Shown: one piece after another, positions 1-10,225 of the stretch
Layout of the letters: each line of letters begins with the position of its first letter
Numbering within the stretch: the first letter of the stretch is position 1
Assembly (NCBI GenBank): GCA_024138025.1
Contig: JAMXBD010000112.1
Location: 1,364,001 to 1,428,000 of the forward strand
Source of the DNA: Combretum micranthum
Lineage: Eukaryota > Streptophyta > Magnoliopsida > Myrtales > Combretaceae
Direction of reading: 5' to 3'
Length of the DNA stretch: 64,000 nucleotides
Position numbers and translations under genes: made by a program
Notes under the pieces: generated by a model
The model's database searches: none
What the model saw: only the letters and a program-made list of their open reading frames with translations
What the model was told of the DNA's origin: nothing

Positions 1-831
1 TTATACGTGTTTTTTTTTTTTTTTTTTTTTATGTATTTTAAAATGTTCGGATGGCAGTTGAATCAGTCGGACTAAAACCCATCACATTTGACCAAAATTA
101 AAGTAAAACATAGAAATAAAGGAAAACAGTTATCAAAATGATACCACCCTAAAAACAATTAAGGATTCTATTTAAACATTTATGTATGTTAATACATTAT
201 ACTTTAATTATATACCAAAACTACAGCACCACCACTCTTCGCATCGATTCTACTCTAAAAATTGGGGTGAAACGCATGTCTATCATTTTTTTAAAAATAA
301 ATTATATAACAATAAATACAAAATTACCATCGCTATATCGTATCTTGAAAATAAGTTATACTATTTTATACATATATCGCATTACCAAGATGTGATATAG
401 TGACTTACTCGGTCAAAAGTTTGAGTTAGGTTGTTTCGCATATTGGTCATATAATATAGCTTTGTATGTGTCTCGTATGACTAACATGTAATACACGTTT
501 GAATAATTTTGTGTGTCGTACATTGGACATATACAACACACATACAAATTCTTATAATTTTTTATTCCATGATTTGGTTTTGAAAGTTATGTAAAAATTG
601 GATTAGAAGAAGTTAGCAAAAATGTTAGACTTTACAATACTATTTTTTTTATCAGGTATTATTTATGGTTAAAAAAGTAATTAATTAAAGCCTTTACCTT
701 TTGAAATCAATATATAATCCAACTAAGGCACAAGAAGTACAAAAAAAATTAATAGTCGAATACTAAATTACAATGAATAGCTGTTACATAATTTTATATT
801 AAAACATTTTATTCTACTATATATATAATCA
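1..831. other. AT-rich flank without genes
   Basis: This stretch opens with a run of about 20 T residues (11-30) and is otherwise AT-rich. Its short open frames lack any recognisable motif or coding bias. I see no gene, RNA or element end until the 10-bp direct repeat at 832-841 that borders the MULE-like element. Confidence 0.6.
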
Positions 832-841
832 TTTCCTAACT

Positions 842-1425
842 AATACCTCATATCAAATTTTGTAATATAAAAATAAATAAATTATAAAAAGGGTAAATAT
901 GTCATTTAATATAAAATAAGAGGGTTTTATGATCCACTCAAAAGTTTAATTAATTTTTGTTGGTTTTTATTTTGTCGGTTATCAAATGCGTGAATGAAGA
1001 TGAAGAGACATTATTAAAAATGAAAAGACATCATTAAAGATTAAAAGACGTTACTAAAGATGAAAAGACGTTACTAAACATGAAGAGATATTATTAAACA
1101 TGAAGAGGCATTATTAAATATAAGCAGTTATTCCTTATCTTCTATATAAACCAAGCTTCCCCCTTCTCCAAAACAAACCCTAAACTTAAAAGTTCTCTTT
1201 ATGAGTGCTCTTAGCTGCCAAGAACATTCAAAAGTCAGATTAGGTAATCAGATTACTGTTTCTTTTATAAATTTTCATAGATCTATTAGTTTCTTAAGGT
1301 TTTTCTATATTTGTTTTGAAGAAGAAGTTGGAAAAGATTTAAATCGTTGTTAGAGATCTGGATCATGTTGTTTAAGAAGCAATTCGAATCAAGTTAAGTA
1401 AGTGTTTTAATATTTTTTATCTTTA
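842..1425 (+). repeat. Left terminal inverted repeat of the MULE-like element
   Basis: It pairs in inverted orientation with 8465-9014. Shared landmarks, in order, are an AT-rich outer end, a minisatellite of about 20-bp units built on GAAGAGACGTTATTAAAGAT (about 995-1125), a TATA-box-like TATATAAA (1143-1150) and a transcript-like stretch to about 1425. MULE terminal repeats often hold promoters, and the conserved TATA fits that role. Confidence 0.6.
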
Positions 1426-1713
1426 CAAAATCATAAATAGAGTTTTTGTTGACTCTTAGTATATTTGGTTTGAATTGAGTTCTAGGATTTTGAGAATTTG
1501 TTGAGGAGATTCATGCTATTGAGGATTTGAGATTAGGGTTTTAGGTAAAATATGGAATTAGGTTTATTTGACAGTATATGTTATTAAAATGGTTTTTGTT
1601 CATATTATCATGTTTTGGTGATTTAAGACTTCGATTCTAAAGGAGATTTGGCGATTTTTAATTCTGCTCCTTGAAATTTGATCTAGGTATATCCTTACCT
1701 TGCTTATTGTTTG

Positions 1714-2191
1714 TGTCACGACTCTAGACTTTTCGCTAGCACAATGAGACCATGCGGCGCTTACTGTCCTACCCGAGTAGTAGTAAGCAAGCCTAACGCA
1801 GCAATAATCAATTAACGTCAATATCAATATCTGTAAGCAACACACGTAGGCAACAGTAAGTAACTAGCAACAAGTAAAAAGTGACGCGGGCAAGAATCAA
1901 TCTGAAAATGAATCACACTTTATTAATCTCATGTATAGGCAACAGTAAAGTGTGTGTGGGGTTTGTGTAAACTGGGATATCATTGACTGTGGGCAGTCAA
2001 CCGGTGAGTAAGAGCTTCTATCCAGAAGAGTACTCACACCCCCCACAAAAAGCTTTATTAGCTTTTGTGGTTCTTGTAGGAGGAGACATTAAAATTGGTG
2101 AGGAGGCAACACCAAAATTAAAATAAGTAAATAAAAAAAATATTTACAATAATCCCCCCCTTCTACTCCTAGTATACAAGAGATCGTCACA
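1714..2191 (-). repeat. 3' LTR of the minus-strand chromovirus (LTR-A)
   Basis: On the minus strand it begins TGTGACGATC at 2191 and ends GTCGTGACA at 1714 (478 bp). A polypurine tract (TTAAGTGGGGGAGGG, minus strand, about 2192-2206) lies directly upstream of its start, as expected for a 3' LTR. The matching 5' LTR of this family is absent from the window. Confidence 0.75.
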
Positions 2192-2308
2192 CCCTCCCCC
2201 ACTTAATCTATTGACGTCCTCGGTAAGGTGTGCTGGAGGTTGATCCTAAGGCTTGAGTCTTCCTTGCTTTAGCTGCTTTCCTCTCAGCATGAGGCATAAG
2301 ATCTTCTT

Positions 2309-3530
2309 CTATCTCCCACTGTTGTCTTCTTCTTCGCGATCTTTCCACTTCACTAAGTATTCAGTATGTACTGCTCCAGTGGTTGGATCTTTGACACTTC
2401 GTTCAGCAAGGATGTCTTCGACGGCTTCTCTGACGTTGAAGTTGAACTTGACATTCGACCGCTTTAACTCATTATGCTTTGGGTCTTCCATGTTAGAGTA
2501 ATATGGCTTCAAAACACTTACATGAAAGACAGGATGAAATTTCAACCCTTTAGGAGGCTCCACTTTGTAGGCGGCTTTTCCAATCTTGGCGATGATAGGA
2601 ACTGGACCAACATACTTCTGCATAAGTCTTTTGTCTTTATGCTTTAGTGGTCTGATCTGGTCTGGAAATAGCTTGGTGAGGACTTGATCTCCAACATTGA
2701 ATTCTCTGGGTCTTTGCTTCTCATCTGCCCATTTCTTCATGCGTCTGGAAGCTCTTTCAAGATAAACCTTGGCAACTTCAGATTTCTGCTTCCAATCCTT
2801 TGCAAACATATAAGCTTTTGGGCATTTCCCTGTATACGGCGCTGCCACTGCACGGTAACAGGGGTTGTTGACCCCTAACAATTTCTATAGGGCTCTTGTT
2901 GGAAGAAGAGCTCCGCTGGATGTTGAAACAGAACTGGGCAATATCCAGCAAATCCACCCAGTTCGTCTGGTTGGCAGCAACAAAGTGCCGCAAATACTCC
3001 TCCAGCATCCTAATGAACCGCTCTATCTGTCCGTCACTCTGAGGATGGTGGCTGGAGGACATGCTGAGTTCAGACCCTAAAATGCTAAACAATTCGGTCC
3101 AGAACTTCCCTGTGAATCTGGCATCCTGATCACTCACAATGTTTTGAGGCACACCCCAAAACTTCACAACATGCTTGAAGAAAAGCTGGGCAGTCTTTGT
3201 CGCATTCGAACTCTTCGTGGTTGAAATGAAGGTGGCATACTTTGAAAACCTGTCTACCACAACAAAGATGGATGAGAGATCACCTACTTTAGGTAAGCAA
3301 GTGATGAAATCCATGGAGACACTCTCCCATGGACGAGAAGGCACCGGAAGAGGTTCCAATAACCCTGCAGGTTTCTGCCTCTCGATCTTGTCCTATTGAC
3401 AAGTTAAACACGTTCTGGTGTAGTTCATCACATCTTCCTTCATATCCGGCCCGTAATAACCCTGCTTCAACAAGCTCATCATCCTCTGCCATCCGGGATG
3501 ACCAAACCACAATGTATCATGACACTCCCT
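2309..3530 (-). pseudogene. Chromovirus integrase with C-terminal chromodomain (degenerate)
   Basis: The minus strand encodes an integrase core with MDFI (about 3310), SDQDARF and DGQIER, the usual DDE surroundings, split over frames by single-base shifts. Its zinc-binding N-terminus (GHPGWQRM, then CLTCQ) lies just upstream at about 3390-3540. Toward the low-coordinate end follow the GPVPI and FHVSVLKPYY segment typical of gypsy integrase tails and a chromodomain-like segment (EDILAERSVK, EYLVKWKD) at about 2340-2440. In this group the chromodomain steers integration to heterochromatin. The chromodomain end is frameshifted and the domain is inactive as read. Confidence 0.8.
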
Positions 3531-4883
3531 CATGAACGCCCTCCTCAAGTTCCCCACCTTGGGAACATACAGGCGTCGACCTTTGGTATAGATCAACTCA
3601 CCTTCAACCCAAAATCTGCGAGTCTTGCCCTCTTCAATCAACTTCTTCAAATTCTTGGCCAACAAGTCTTGGCCCAAGTGTTCTTTAATCTGCTCTCGGA
3701 TAGTACTAGCAGTTTGACAGGCAGACTGTTGGGCTATCTCGACCAAATAGGCCAAATCTACTCTTCTACTCAAAGCATCTGCCACCTGATTTGTACGCCC
3801 ACTGCGATACACAATCTCCATATCAAACTCTGCAAGGAATTCCTACCATCTCACCTACTTGGCTGACAGTTTCGGTTGAGTAAGAATATGGCTGGCAGCA
3901 GAATTATCAGTTCTCACAAGGAACTTCGACCTCAACAAGTAATGCTTCCACGTTCTAAGGCAGTGCACAATAGCTAACAGCTCCTTCTCCTGTGCTGAGT
4001 ATCTGCGCTCAGTGGGGTTCAACTTCCTACTCTCATATGCCACTGGATGGCCCTCCTAGATCAACACTCCACCTAAGGTGATATTAGAGGCATCCGTGTG
4101 GACTTCAAAAGGTTTGGAGATGTCAGGTAGGGCAAGGACTGGCTCCTCTGTCACAACCCACTTCAACTCTTCAAAGGCAGCTTAACACTCCTCATTCCAA
4201 GTACAAAAATTTGCAGGAGCATTAGTGAGACCAAATGGCATCACCAGGAATTTGTAAGCCCCATAAACACAAGTAGTTTTGGGCTCATCTCCCTCAGCAA
4301 TGCGGACTTGATGATAGCCTGAGCGAAGATCTAATTTTGTGAAGTATTTGGCACCACTCAGTTGATCAAACAAATCAACAATAAGAGGAATGGGATAATG
4401 ATTTCTCACTGTAAGTTTGTTGAGAGCCCGATAATCAATACACAATCTCAAACTCCCATCATGCTTCCTCTGAAATAAGACAGGAGCCTCGTATGGTGCT
4501 TTCAATGGACGAATGAAACCCGCCTCTAACAACTCATCAAGTTGCTTTCTCAATTCTGTTAGTTCTAGAGGCGACATTCTATATGGAGCCTTGGCAGGTG
4601 GCTTGGCCCCTAGGATTAACTCAATTTCATGATCCACTGACCTTCTTAGAGGTAACTCCTTCGGGAGCTTGTTAGGCATAATGAAACCATACTCCTTCAG
4701 GATACTTCGAATTACCCTCGGAATCTCAACATTCCCTCCATCCTCCTTCTCTGTCAAGACAGCAAGGAATGTTGGCTCTTGGTGCTGGAGCCCTCGTTTC
4801 AATTGGAGCGCTGAAAGCATCATTGTCCCAATGCTCTTACCTCTGCTACTCCCACTACTAGCTTTCCTCCTCTGAACGGGCAC
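3531..4883 (-). pseudogene. Chromovirus reverse transcriptase and RNase H with deletion of the catalytic palm
   Basis: Reading from 4883 downwards, RT is recognisable from the [11 protein letters not shown] and CIDYRALN segments to [10 protein letters not shown] and [12 protein letters not shown]. At about 4200 the sequence jumps straight to WNEEC and AAFEELK, which normally lie near the RT/RNase H border. The (Y/F)VDD palm motif and roughly 100 residues around it are missing. RNase H-like sequence follows (PVAYESRKLN, ERRYSAQEKELLA, VRTDN). In-frame stops add to the damage. The element could not have copied itself as it stands. Confidence 0.8.
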
Positions 4884-4892
4884 ACAACAAGG

Positions 4893-5437
4893 CTACTCAC
4901 CCATAAACATTAGGCCATCAGCTGCTGGAAAGGAAGCAACTTGAGCATTCCTCATAAATTCTATCCCCAGGACTATTCTGAAGTCATCTAAAGGGACAGC
5001 AGTGAAGTTGAGATTCCCGCTCCAATCTCCAACCTTCACCTTCACACTCTTTGTAACTCCCTGAACCGGACAGGCCTTGGAGTTTACGGCTTTAATTTGG
5101 CTAGAATCATCAGATAACACTAGCCCCAATCTTTGTGCTTCGGGCACATCAATGAAATTGTGTGTGGCTCCCGAATCAATCATTGCACTGGCAATCTTGC
5201 CGTTGATGTGCAACTGAACAAACATTAGTTCGTTGTCAGTCTTGGTTTTGCTGGGCTTTGTGGAGGCTTTCCCAACGGCTGACAACATGTGTAAAGCTCC
5301 CATCGTGGGCTACTCTTCACAATCTTCCTCAGATTCCTCATTCGGACAAACATCCTCTGCCTTCTTCGTTAGAGCATTGAGTGCAGCTTTAGTTGGACAT
5401 TCTGCTACCCTGTGAGGTCCGTTACACAGGAAACAAG
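4893..5437 (-). pseudogene. Chromovirus gag zinc knuckle and aspartic protease
   Basis: On the minus strand a CCHC knuckle (CFLCNGPHRVAEC, about 5390-5430) is followed by a protease with the active-site motif DSGATHNF and the later VLGIEFM segment. This is the expected gag-protease junction of a gypsy element. The frame begins abruptly at about 5437, where the rest of gag should continue upstream; that part lies next door in the opposite orientation. Confidence 0.75.
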
Positions 5438-5957
5438 CAAGTGGTGGCGTACCAAATATGAGCAGATCCAGAATGGTACGGCACATGTAGATACATGGGC
5501 ACAGTTGAGGATTGAGTTGCGAACTCAATTCTTCCCTGAGAATGTTGAGTACAATGCTAGGAAGAAACTACGTGAGCTTCGCTATGGCGATGACATCAGG
5601 CAGTATGTCAGAGATTTTTCGGCACTTATGCTTGATATCAAGAGTATGAGTGAAGATGATAAGATGTTATATTTCCTAGAGGGATTGAAGCCATATGCCA
5701 GGAATGAGTTGCAGAGGCAACGAGTGGAGAATTTGACTCAAGCGCAAATAGCCGCTGAGCGCTTGACAGACTACACCAATGATTCCAGAGGGAAGGGTGC
5801 GTCATCGGGACACGATGGTGGAAAGTCTGGCAAGTCGAGCGAAACCAAAAATGGGGGAGCCTCAAGTTCTAACAATCAGGGTAATGGAGGGAGCCAGAAG
5901 AAATTCTATGGTTCTCGACAGACGGGGAAAAATGGTGCTTCAAGCAGTGGCAAGAAG
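5438..5957 (+). pseudogene. Inverted gag fragment of the same chromovirus
   Basis: The plus strand encodes a gag capsid segment: WWRTKYEQ, TQFFPE, LRYGDDIRQYVRDF, FLEGLKPYARNEL, then a Gly/Ser-rich linker ending SSSGKK. This is the part expected directly before the zinc knuckle that lies on the opposite strand from 5437 downward. Flipping it would restore gag order (linker, then knuckle). The breakpoint at about 5440 lies where GTGGTGGCGT serves both reading directions. It is cut at the other side by the start of the TRIM-like LTR (5958). Confidence 0.7.
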
Positions 5958-6352
5958 TGTCATGGTTCGAGAGTTGAGGACTTTATGGGGGTGTTTAACT
6001 TGAGCATATTGAGTTATGAGTGGTTTCAGCAGAAGGTTTGTTCGTGGTGTGGGTTATCTCTGAACGCGGGTCTAGCCTCCCGTGAACAAACTGGTTGGGA
6101 GTTGATGCCACTCTCCTGACGAGGCCAAGGCAGGTCGAAACCAGTTGATATAGTTGAATCTCCCAAACACATGGAGGATCGTGGCAAAGCCAAGAGGGTG
6201 CTCCTTATGAGAATGTGGGGCTCGGAACAAACCTGGGAAAGCAGAGAAGATAAGGCTGGCTCGCCATCCAGATTAGCAATAAACGATGATATGAAGGATG
6301 GCCGAGCGCAGCACGGGAACTCTTTGAGGGGTCAAACTCCTGTCCCGTGACA
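5958..6352 (+). repeat. Left LTR of the TRIM-like unit
   Basis: 395 bp, begins TGTCATGGTTCGAG and ends CCCGTGACA. Differs from the right copy by scattered substitutions, about 5 percent by eye. Confidence 0.75.
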
Positions 6353-6879
6353 AATAGTATCAAAGCTAAAGTTCCTAGCTCCATCAGACCGCTTAAATGC
6401 TACCTAGAGTTCTTAGCGAGTGGGTAATTCTTGTTTTGGATGCGGCTTGTGTGGGTAAAGCTTAAGTGGAGCGACCACCAGAGATAGGACATTGTTGCTA
6501 GAGGGTAGCGATGTTGCAAGTCGTGGAGACAAGGATTTTCCCTAATCTTGTTGTCAATTCAGCTCGTATGGATGAAGCTCAAGCGGAGCGGCCACCAGAG
6601 TGTGGACATCATTGCTTGAGGGCTGCTGTGTTGCGAGTTGGGGTTGAAGCAAGATCTTATGCTCAAACCCTATCATTGGGCAACTCAACAAGAGGTGATC
6701 TCGGAGGATGGATGAATGGGTGAGGGCAAGAGGAAGCCTATGGAAGCCCGAAGTCCTGGTGAGATGATCTTGGGTGTGTTGACAATAGGTGAGGAGAAGG
6801 GGTGAGAGCTTGAGAGTGGGTAGTGGCTGAATCAAATTTGCCTCATGACGAGGACGTCATGAATTTAAGTGGGGGAGAG

Positions 6880-7274
6880 TGTCACGGTCCGAGGGTTGAG
6901 GACTTTATGGGGGTGTTTAACTCGAGCATATTGAGTTATGAGTGGTTTCAGTAGAAGGTTTGTTCGTGTTGTGGGTTATCTCTTAAGGCGGGTCTAGCCT
7001 CCCATGAACAAACTGGTTGGGAGTTGATGCCGCTCTCCTGATGAGGCCAAGGTAGGCCGAAACCAGTTGATATAGTTGAATCTCCCAAACACATGGAGGA
7101 TCGTGGCAAAGCCAAGAGGGCGATCCTTATGAGAATGTGGGGCTCGGAACAAACCTGGGAAGTCAGGGAAGATAAGGCTGGCTCGCCATCCAGATTAGCA
7201 ATAAACGATGATATGAAGGATGGCCGAACGCCGCACGGGAACTCTTTAAGGGGTCAAACTCCTGTCCCGTGACA
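6880..7274 (+). repeat. Right LTR of the TRIM-like unit
   Basis: 395 bp, begins TGTCACGGTCCGAG and ends CCCGTGACA. It is followed directly by GTTTG, the outer duplication of the composite element. Confidence 0.75.
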
Positions 7275-7499
7275 GTTTGTGCTTGTAGGATTGGTCATCA
7301 TAAATTGACTTAATATTATTCAATGGTAATAAGAATTTGTGTTTGATGTTTGTGATTAGCTTTGTTTAGTAAAGACTATACAAAGTGTGATATTAATAAG
7401 GCACCTTAATGATCCTTATGTGATGTTGTCCTAAGTAGAGTTGCACTTAGAGATGATTTCGGTATTTTAGGAGTAGTACGAGTACAATACGGTGCCCTG

Positions 7500-7862
7500 T
7501 ATGTTATGAAAAGACATCATGAAGAGGCGTTATTAAAGATGAAGAGACGTTATTAAAGATAAAAAGACGTCATTAAAAGAATAACTGTTTAACTTTAACA
7601 ACTCCTCTTCATTTTTAATAACATCTATTCATCTTTAGTAACTCTTCATCTTTAATAATGACGCCTCTTCATCATTAATGATGTATGTTCATCTTTAGTG
7701 ATGTCTCTTCATCTTCATTCACGCATCTGATAACTAAAAAAATAAAAACCGGCAAAAATTAATTACATGTTAGGGTTGACCATAAAACCCTCTTATTATA
7801 TATCAAATGACATATTTGTCCTTCTTTATAATGTATTTATCTTTGTATTATATTTCTCCTCT
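7500..7862 (-). repeat. Third, internal copy of the terminal-repeat sequence with opposed minisatellite arms
   Basis: Units of the 20-bp minisatellite run first in plus orientation (about 7505-7580) and then in minus orientation (about 7600-7720). They are followed by the same outer-end sequence as the right terminal repeat (about 7720-7862). The local fold-back and the extra end suggest a second element of the family nested or fused here. Confidence 0.5.
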
Positions 7863-8464
7863 CCTAAAAGAAACTTTCATCTTCGAAAGTTATCTGGATT
7901 TCTATAACTCCTTAAATTCTTTGTTTCCAACTCCATAATTTACACTTCCACCTGCTTTTTGACGTTTAGTTACTTTTTGTTCAACCATTGATTTCTCACA
8001 CCATATTCTACTTTTTCCAAAACTATTTTTCTTGTTTTCTCAATTGGTTATCTCTATTGACTATACCACAATTCAATCAATGTATCTATAACTCATACTT
8101 TCATTGTATCAATTTGGTACTCTCATCCACATCTATATGATACGCTTCAAGATTATCTTTCAAGCTTTTTGGCAATGTCTGTTATAAACTTTGCATCCAT
8201 TTACCATCTTGTCTGTTGAATAACTTCCTTGCACAAAATCTCTAATTCAATTCTTTGATATTTAGATTTCCTAATGCACTTTGGCTCTATAATTATCACT
8301 CTTACAAATCCACCTAATTCATCAATAATAGATTATTCTTCACTTGGTTTTATATTCTTTCACTCCCATTCATTCCATTTCTCAACAAAAGATTTTTCTT
8401 TGTTTAAGTACTTATATCTTTTTAATTTCAAAAGCTAACTATCACTTTCTTCCAAAACAAATTT
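7863..8464. other. MULE-like interior without recognisable genes
   Basis: About 600 bases of AT-rich interior between the third repeat copy and the right terminal repeat. On the minus strand short open stretches are interrupted by many stops. I recognise no transposase or other domain. Confidence 0.4.
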
Positions 8465-9014
8465 AAGATCAAAAACATTAAAATACTTACTTAACTTGAT
8501 TCGAATTGCTTCTTAAACAACAAGATCCATATCTCTAACAAGGATTTAGATCTTCTCCAACTTCTCCTTCAAAACAAATATAGTAAAACCCCAAGAAACT
8601 AATAGATCTATGAAAATCTATAAAAGAAATAGTAATCTGATTACCTGACCAGACTACCAAATCCTCTTAGCGGCTAAGAGCACTTACGTTGAGAACTTTT
8701 AGATTTAAGGTTTGTTTTGGAGAAGAGGGAAGCCGAGTTTATATAGAAGATAAGGAATAACTGTTTATCTTTACTAACGTCCTCTTCATCTTTAATAATG
8801 ACGTCTCTTCATCTTTAATAACATCTCTTCATCTTTAATGACATCTCTTCATCTTTAATAACGTCTCTTCATATTCATTCACACATTTGATAATCGACAA
8901 AATAAACACCGATAAAAATTAATTAAACTCTAGAGTTGATCATAAAATTTTTTTATTTTATATCAAGTGACATATTTACCTTTCTTTATAATTAATTTAT
9001 CTTTATACTACAAA
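8465..9014 (-). repeat. Right terminal inverted repeat of the MULE-like element
   Basis: Reverse complement of the left repeat. It includes the TATA-like box (8738-8745, minus strand), the about 20-bp minisatellite (about 8768-8870) and the outer AT-rich end, and is followed directly by the second copy of the 10-bp direct repeat (9015-9024). Confidence 0.6.
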
Positions 9015-9024
9015 TTTCCTAACT

Positions 9025-10225
9025 CGTACTGCTGAACTATTTTATCCAGTAAATAACGACTTCATGAAGCAAATTAAGTGTGATTTGTTGGGTGCAAAAT
9101 TAATTAAATAAATTATGAGAAATTAAAAGCATAAGAAAAGGATATGAGAATGGGGCACACAGACAAGCTGCACATGAGTTGTCTAATTTTCTATCTCATT
9201 TATTTTATTTTATATTTTTTTCCTGAGAGGTGGTGGGGCCCGCCGATATTTATTGCAGTTTACTCATGCAAAAAATGGACGATTTGGAGTCCTTTCATAG
9301 CTTACGATAGAGGTTGAAATCAAGGCGCTAGAAGAAGCGAAACTAAAAACAACTTGGACAGCTCATGATGTGCCAAAAAGTAGGGGTCGTTTATTAAATG
9401 TTCGTTATACCGTACAATCCAGGTCAAAAAAGACACTGCTGTGCTTTTCTTGATGAGAAAGCAAATCTTAACCACCATCAACATATGTTCGATTCACTGC
9501 CGCCACAAACATTGAAATAGCAAACTAATACTGTTTGGATGTCGGTTTTGCTGTTGTTTTCGTATTATTTTTAAATCGAAAAAATATTAAATATAATTAT
9601 GATATTAATATAATATCGATAATTTTATCCATGAAATATTAAAAATATATTTACTATCTTTTATAATATTATTGCATTTTTATTTGAATGAATCAGTATT
9701 TGACATGTATTTAGAAGTTTTTACTTTTTATACTTGTTGAATCCTTATTTACTTCGACACAAATAGAATAATATTACAAAGACAACAAATTCTTATTCTA
9801 AACTAATTAAATTAAATCGATATTAAACCGATACTAATACCAAATCAATACAAATCCGATATTGATAAAAATCTACTTAACATGATTATCATTTTTGTTG
9901 ATGCATTTCTAGAAATACATTTATATTGCCAAAAAAGAAAGAAAGAAAGAAAGAAATACATTGATATTTACCTGGAAACATTTTGATTCCGTAACAGCTT
10001 AATATATATATCGTATGGTCTCGTCGCTAAGAACAGTTAGATGGCTGATTTGATGCTGCGAAAAGAAAATCCTACAAATGATTTTATGCCTCATTGGCCG
10101 CCTTCTTCGACTTCGTCATAATATAAGTGTACCCTCTTCATGAATCTGCAAAATTACTCCCCTGTCGGTGTGAGAGTACGTTTTATGTGTTTCTTTTTTC
10201 TCTGTGGAAAATACAGAGAGAAACG
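9025..10225 (+). promoter_or_regulatory. Upstream region of the MATE gene
   Basis: 1.2 kb of AT-rich sequence between the end of the MULE-like element and the MATE start codon. A GAAA microsatellite lies at about 9936-9956. A TATA-like ATATAAG at 10121-10127, about 100 bp before the ATG, is a plausible core promoter. No other gene is visible here. Confidence 0.4.

Larger units (their letters stand above)
1714..7274. mobile_element. Composite LTR retroelement (gypsy chromovirus plus TRIM-like unit) bounded by one target duplication
   Basis: The 5-bp repeat GTTTG lies directly outside both ends (1709-1713 and 7275-7279). Between them, in plus coordinates, are a 478-bp LTR in minus orientation, a chromovirus pol on the minus strand, a gag fragment on the plus strand, and a complete LTR-PBS-PPT-LTR unit of 1.3 kb in plus orientation with different LTRs. 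The two outer ends therefore belong to different LTR families in opposite orientation. Both start TGTCACG and end CGTGACA, so one integrase could have joined them. A chimeric cDNA or post-insertion rearrangement could explain this; the 5-bp match could also be chance. Confidence 0.55.
5958..7274 (+). mobile_element. TRIM-like non-autonomous LTR unit
   Basis: Two direct repeats of equal length (395 bp each) flank a 527-bp interior with no coding capacity. The interior starts with a primer-binding site resembling the 3' end of initiator tRNA-Met (6355-6366, TAGTATCAAAGC against TGGTATCAGAGC). It ends with a polypurine tract (TAAGTGGGGGAGAG, 6866-6879). LTR-PBS-PPT-LTR in 1.3 kb is the structure of terminal-repeat retrotransposons in miniature. 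It has no duplication of its own: AGAAG precedes it and GTTTG follows. Confidence 0.7.
842..9014. mobile_element. MULE-like DNA transposon with long terminal inverted repeats, interrupted by a retroelement
   Basis: About 550 bp at the left end recurs as an inverted copy at the right end (rough identity by eye 80-85 percent). The direct repeat TTTCCTAACT occurs at 832-841 and 9015-9024, which fits the 9-10 bp duplication made by Mutator-like transposases. The left end carries about 17 extra bases before clear homology starts, so the outer left boundary is uncertain. No transposase frame is recognisable inside, so the element was probably non-autonomous or is fully decayed. The interior holds a composite LTR element (1714-7274) and a third partial copy of the inverted-repeat sequence (about 7500-7862). 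A large fold-back element of another superfamily is the main alternative. Confidence 0.55.

Noticed and set aside
10127..10225. In-frame upstream extension of the MATE gene
   Set aside because: It has no ATG before 10226 and does not resemble MATE N-termini; it is probably 5' UTR.
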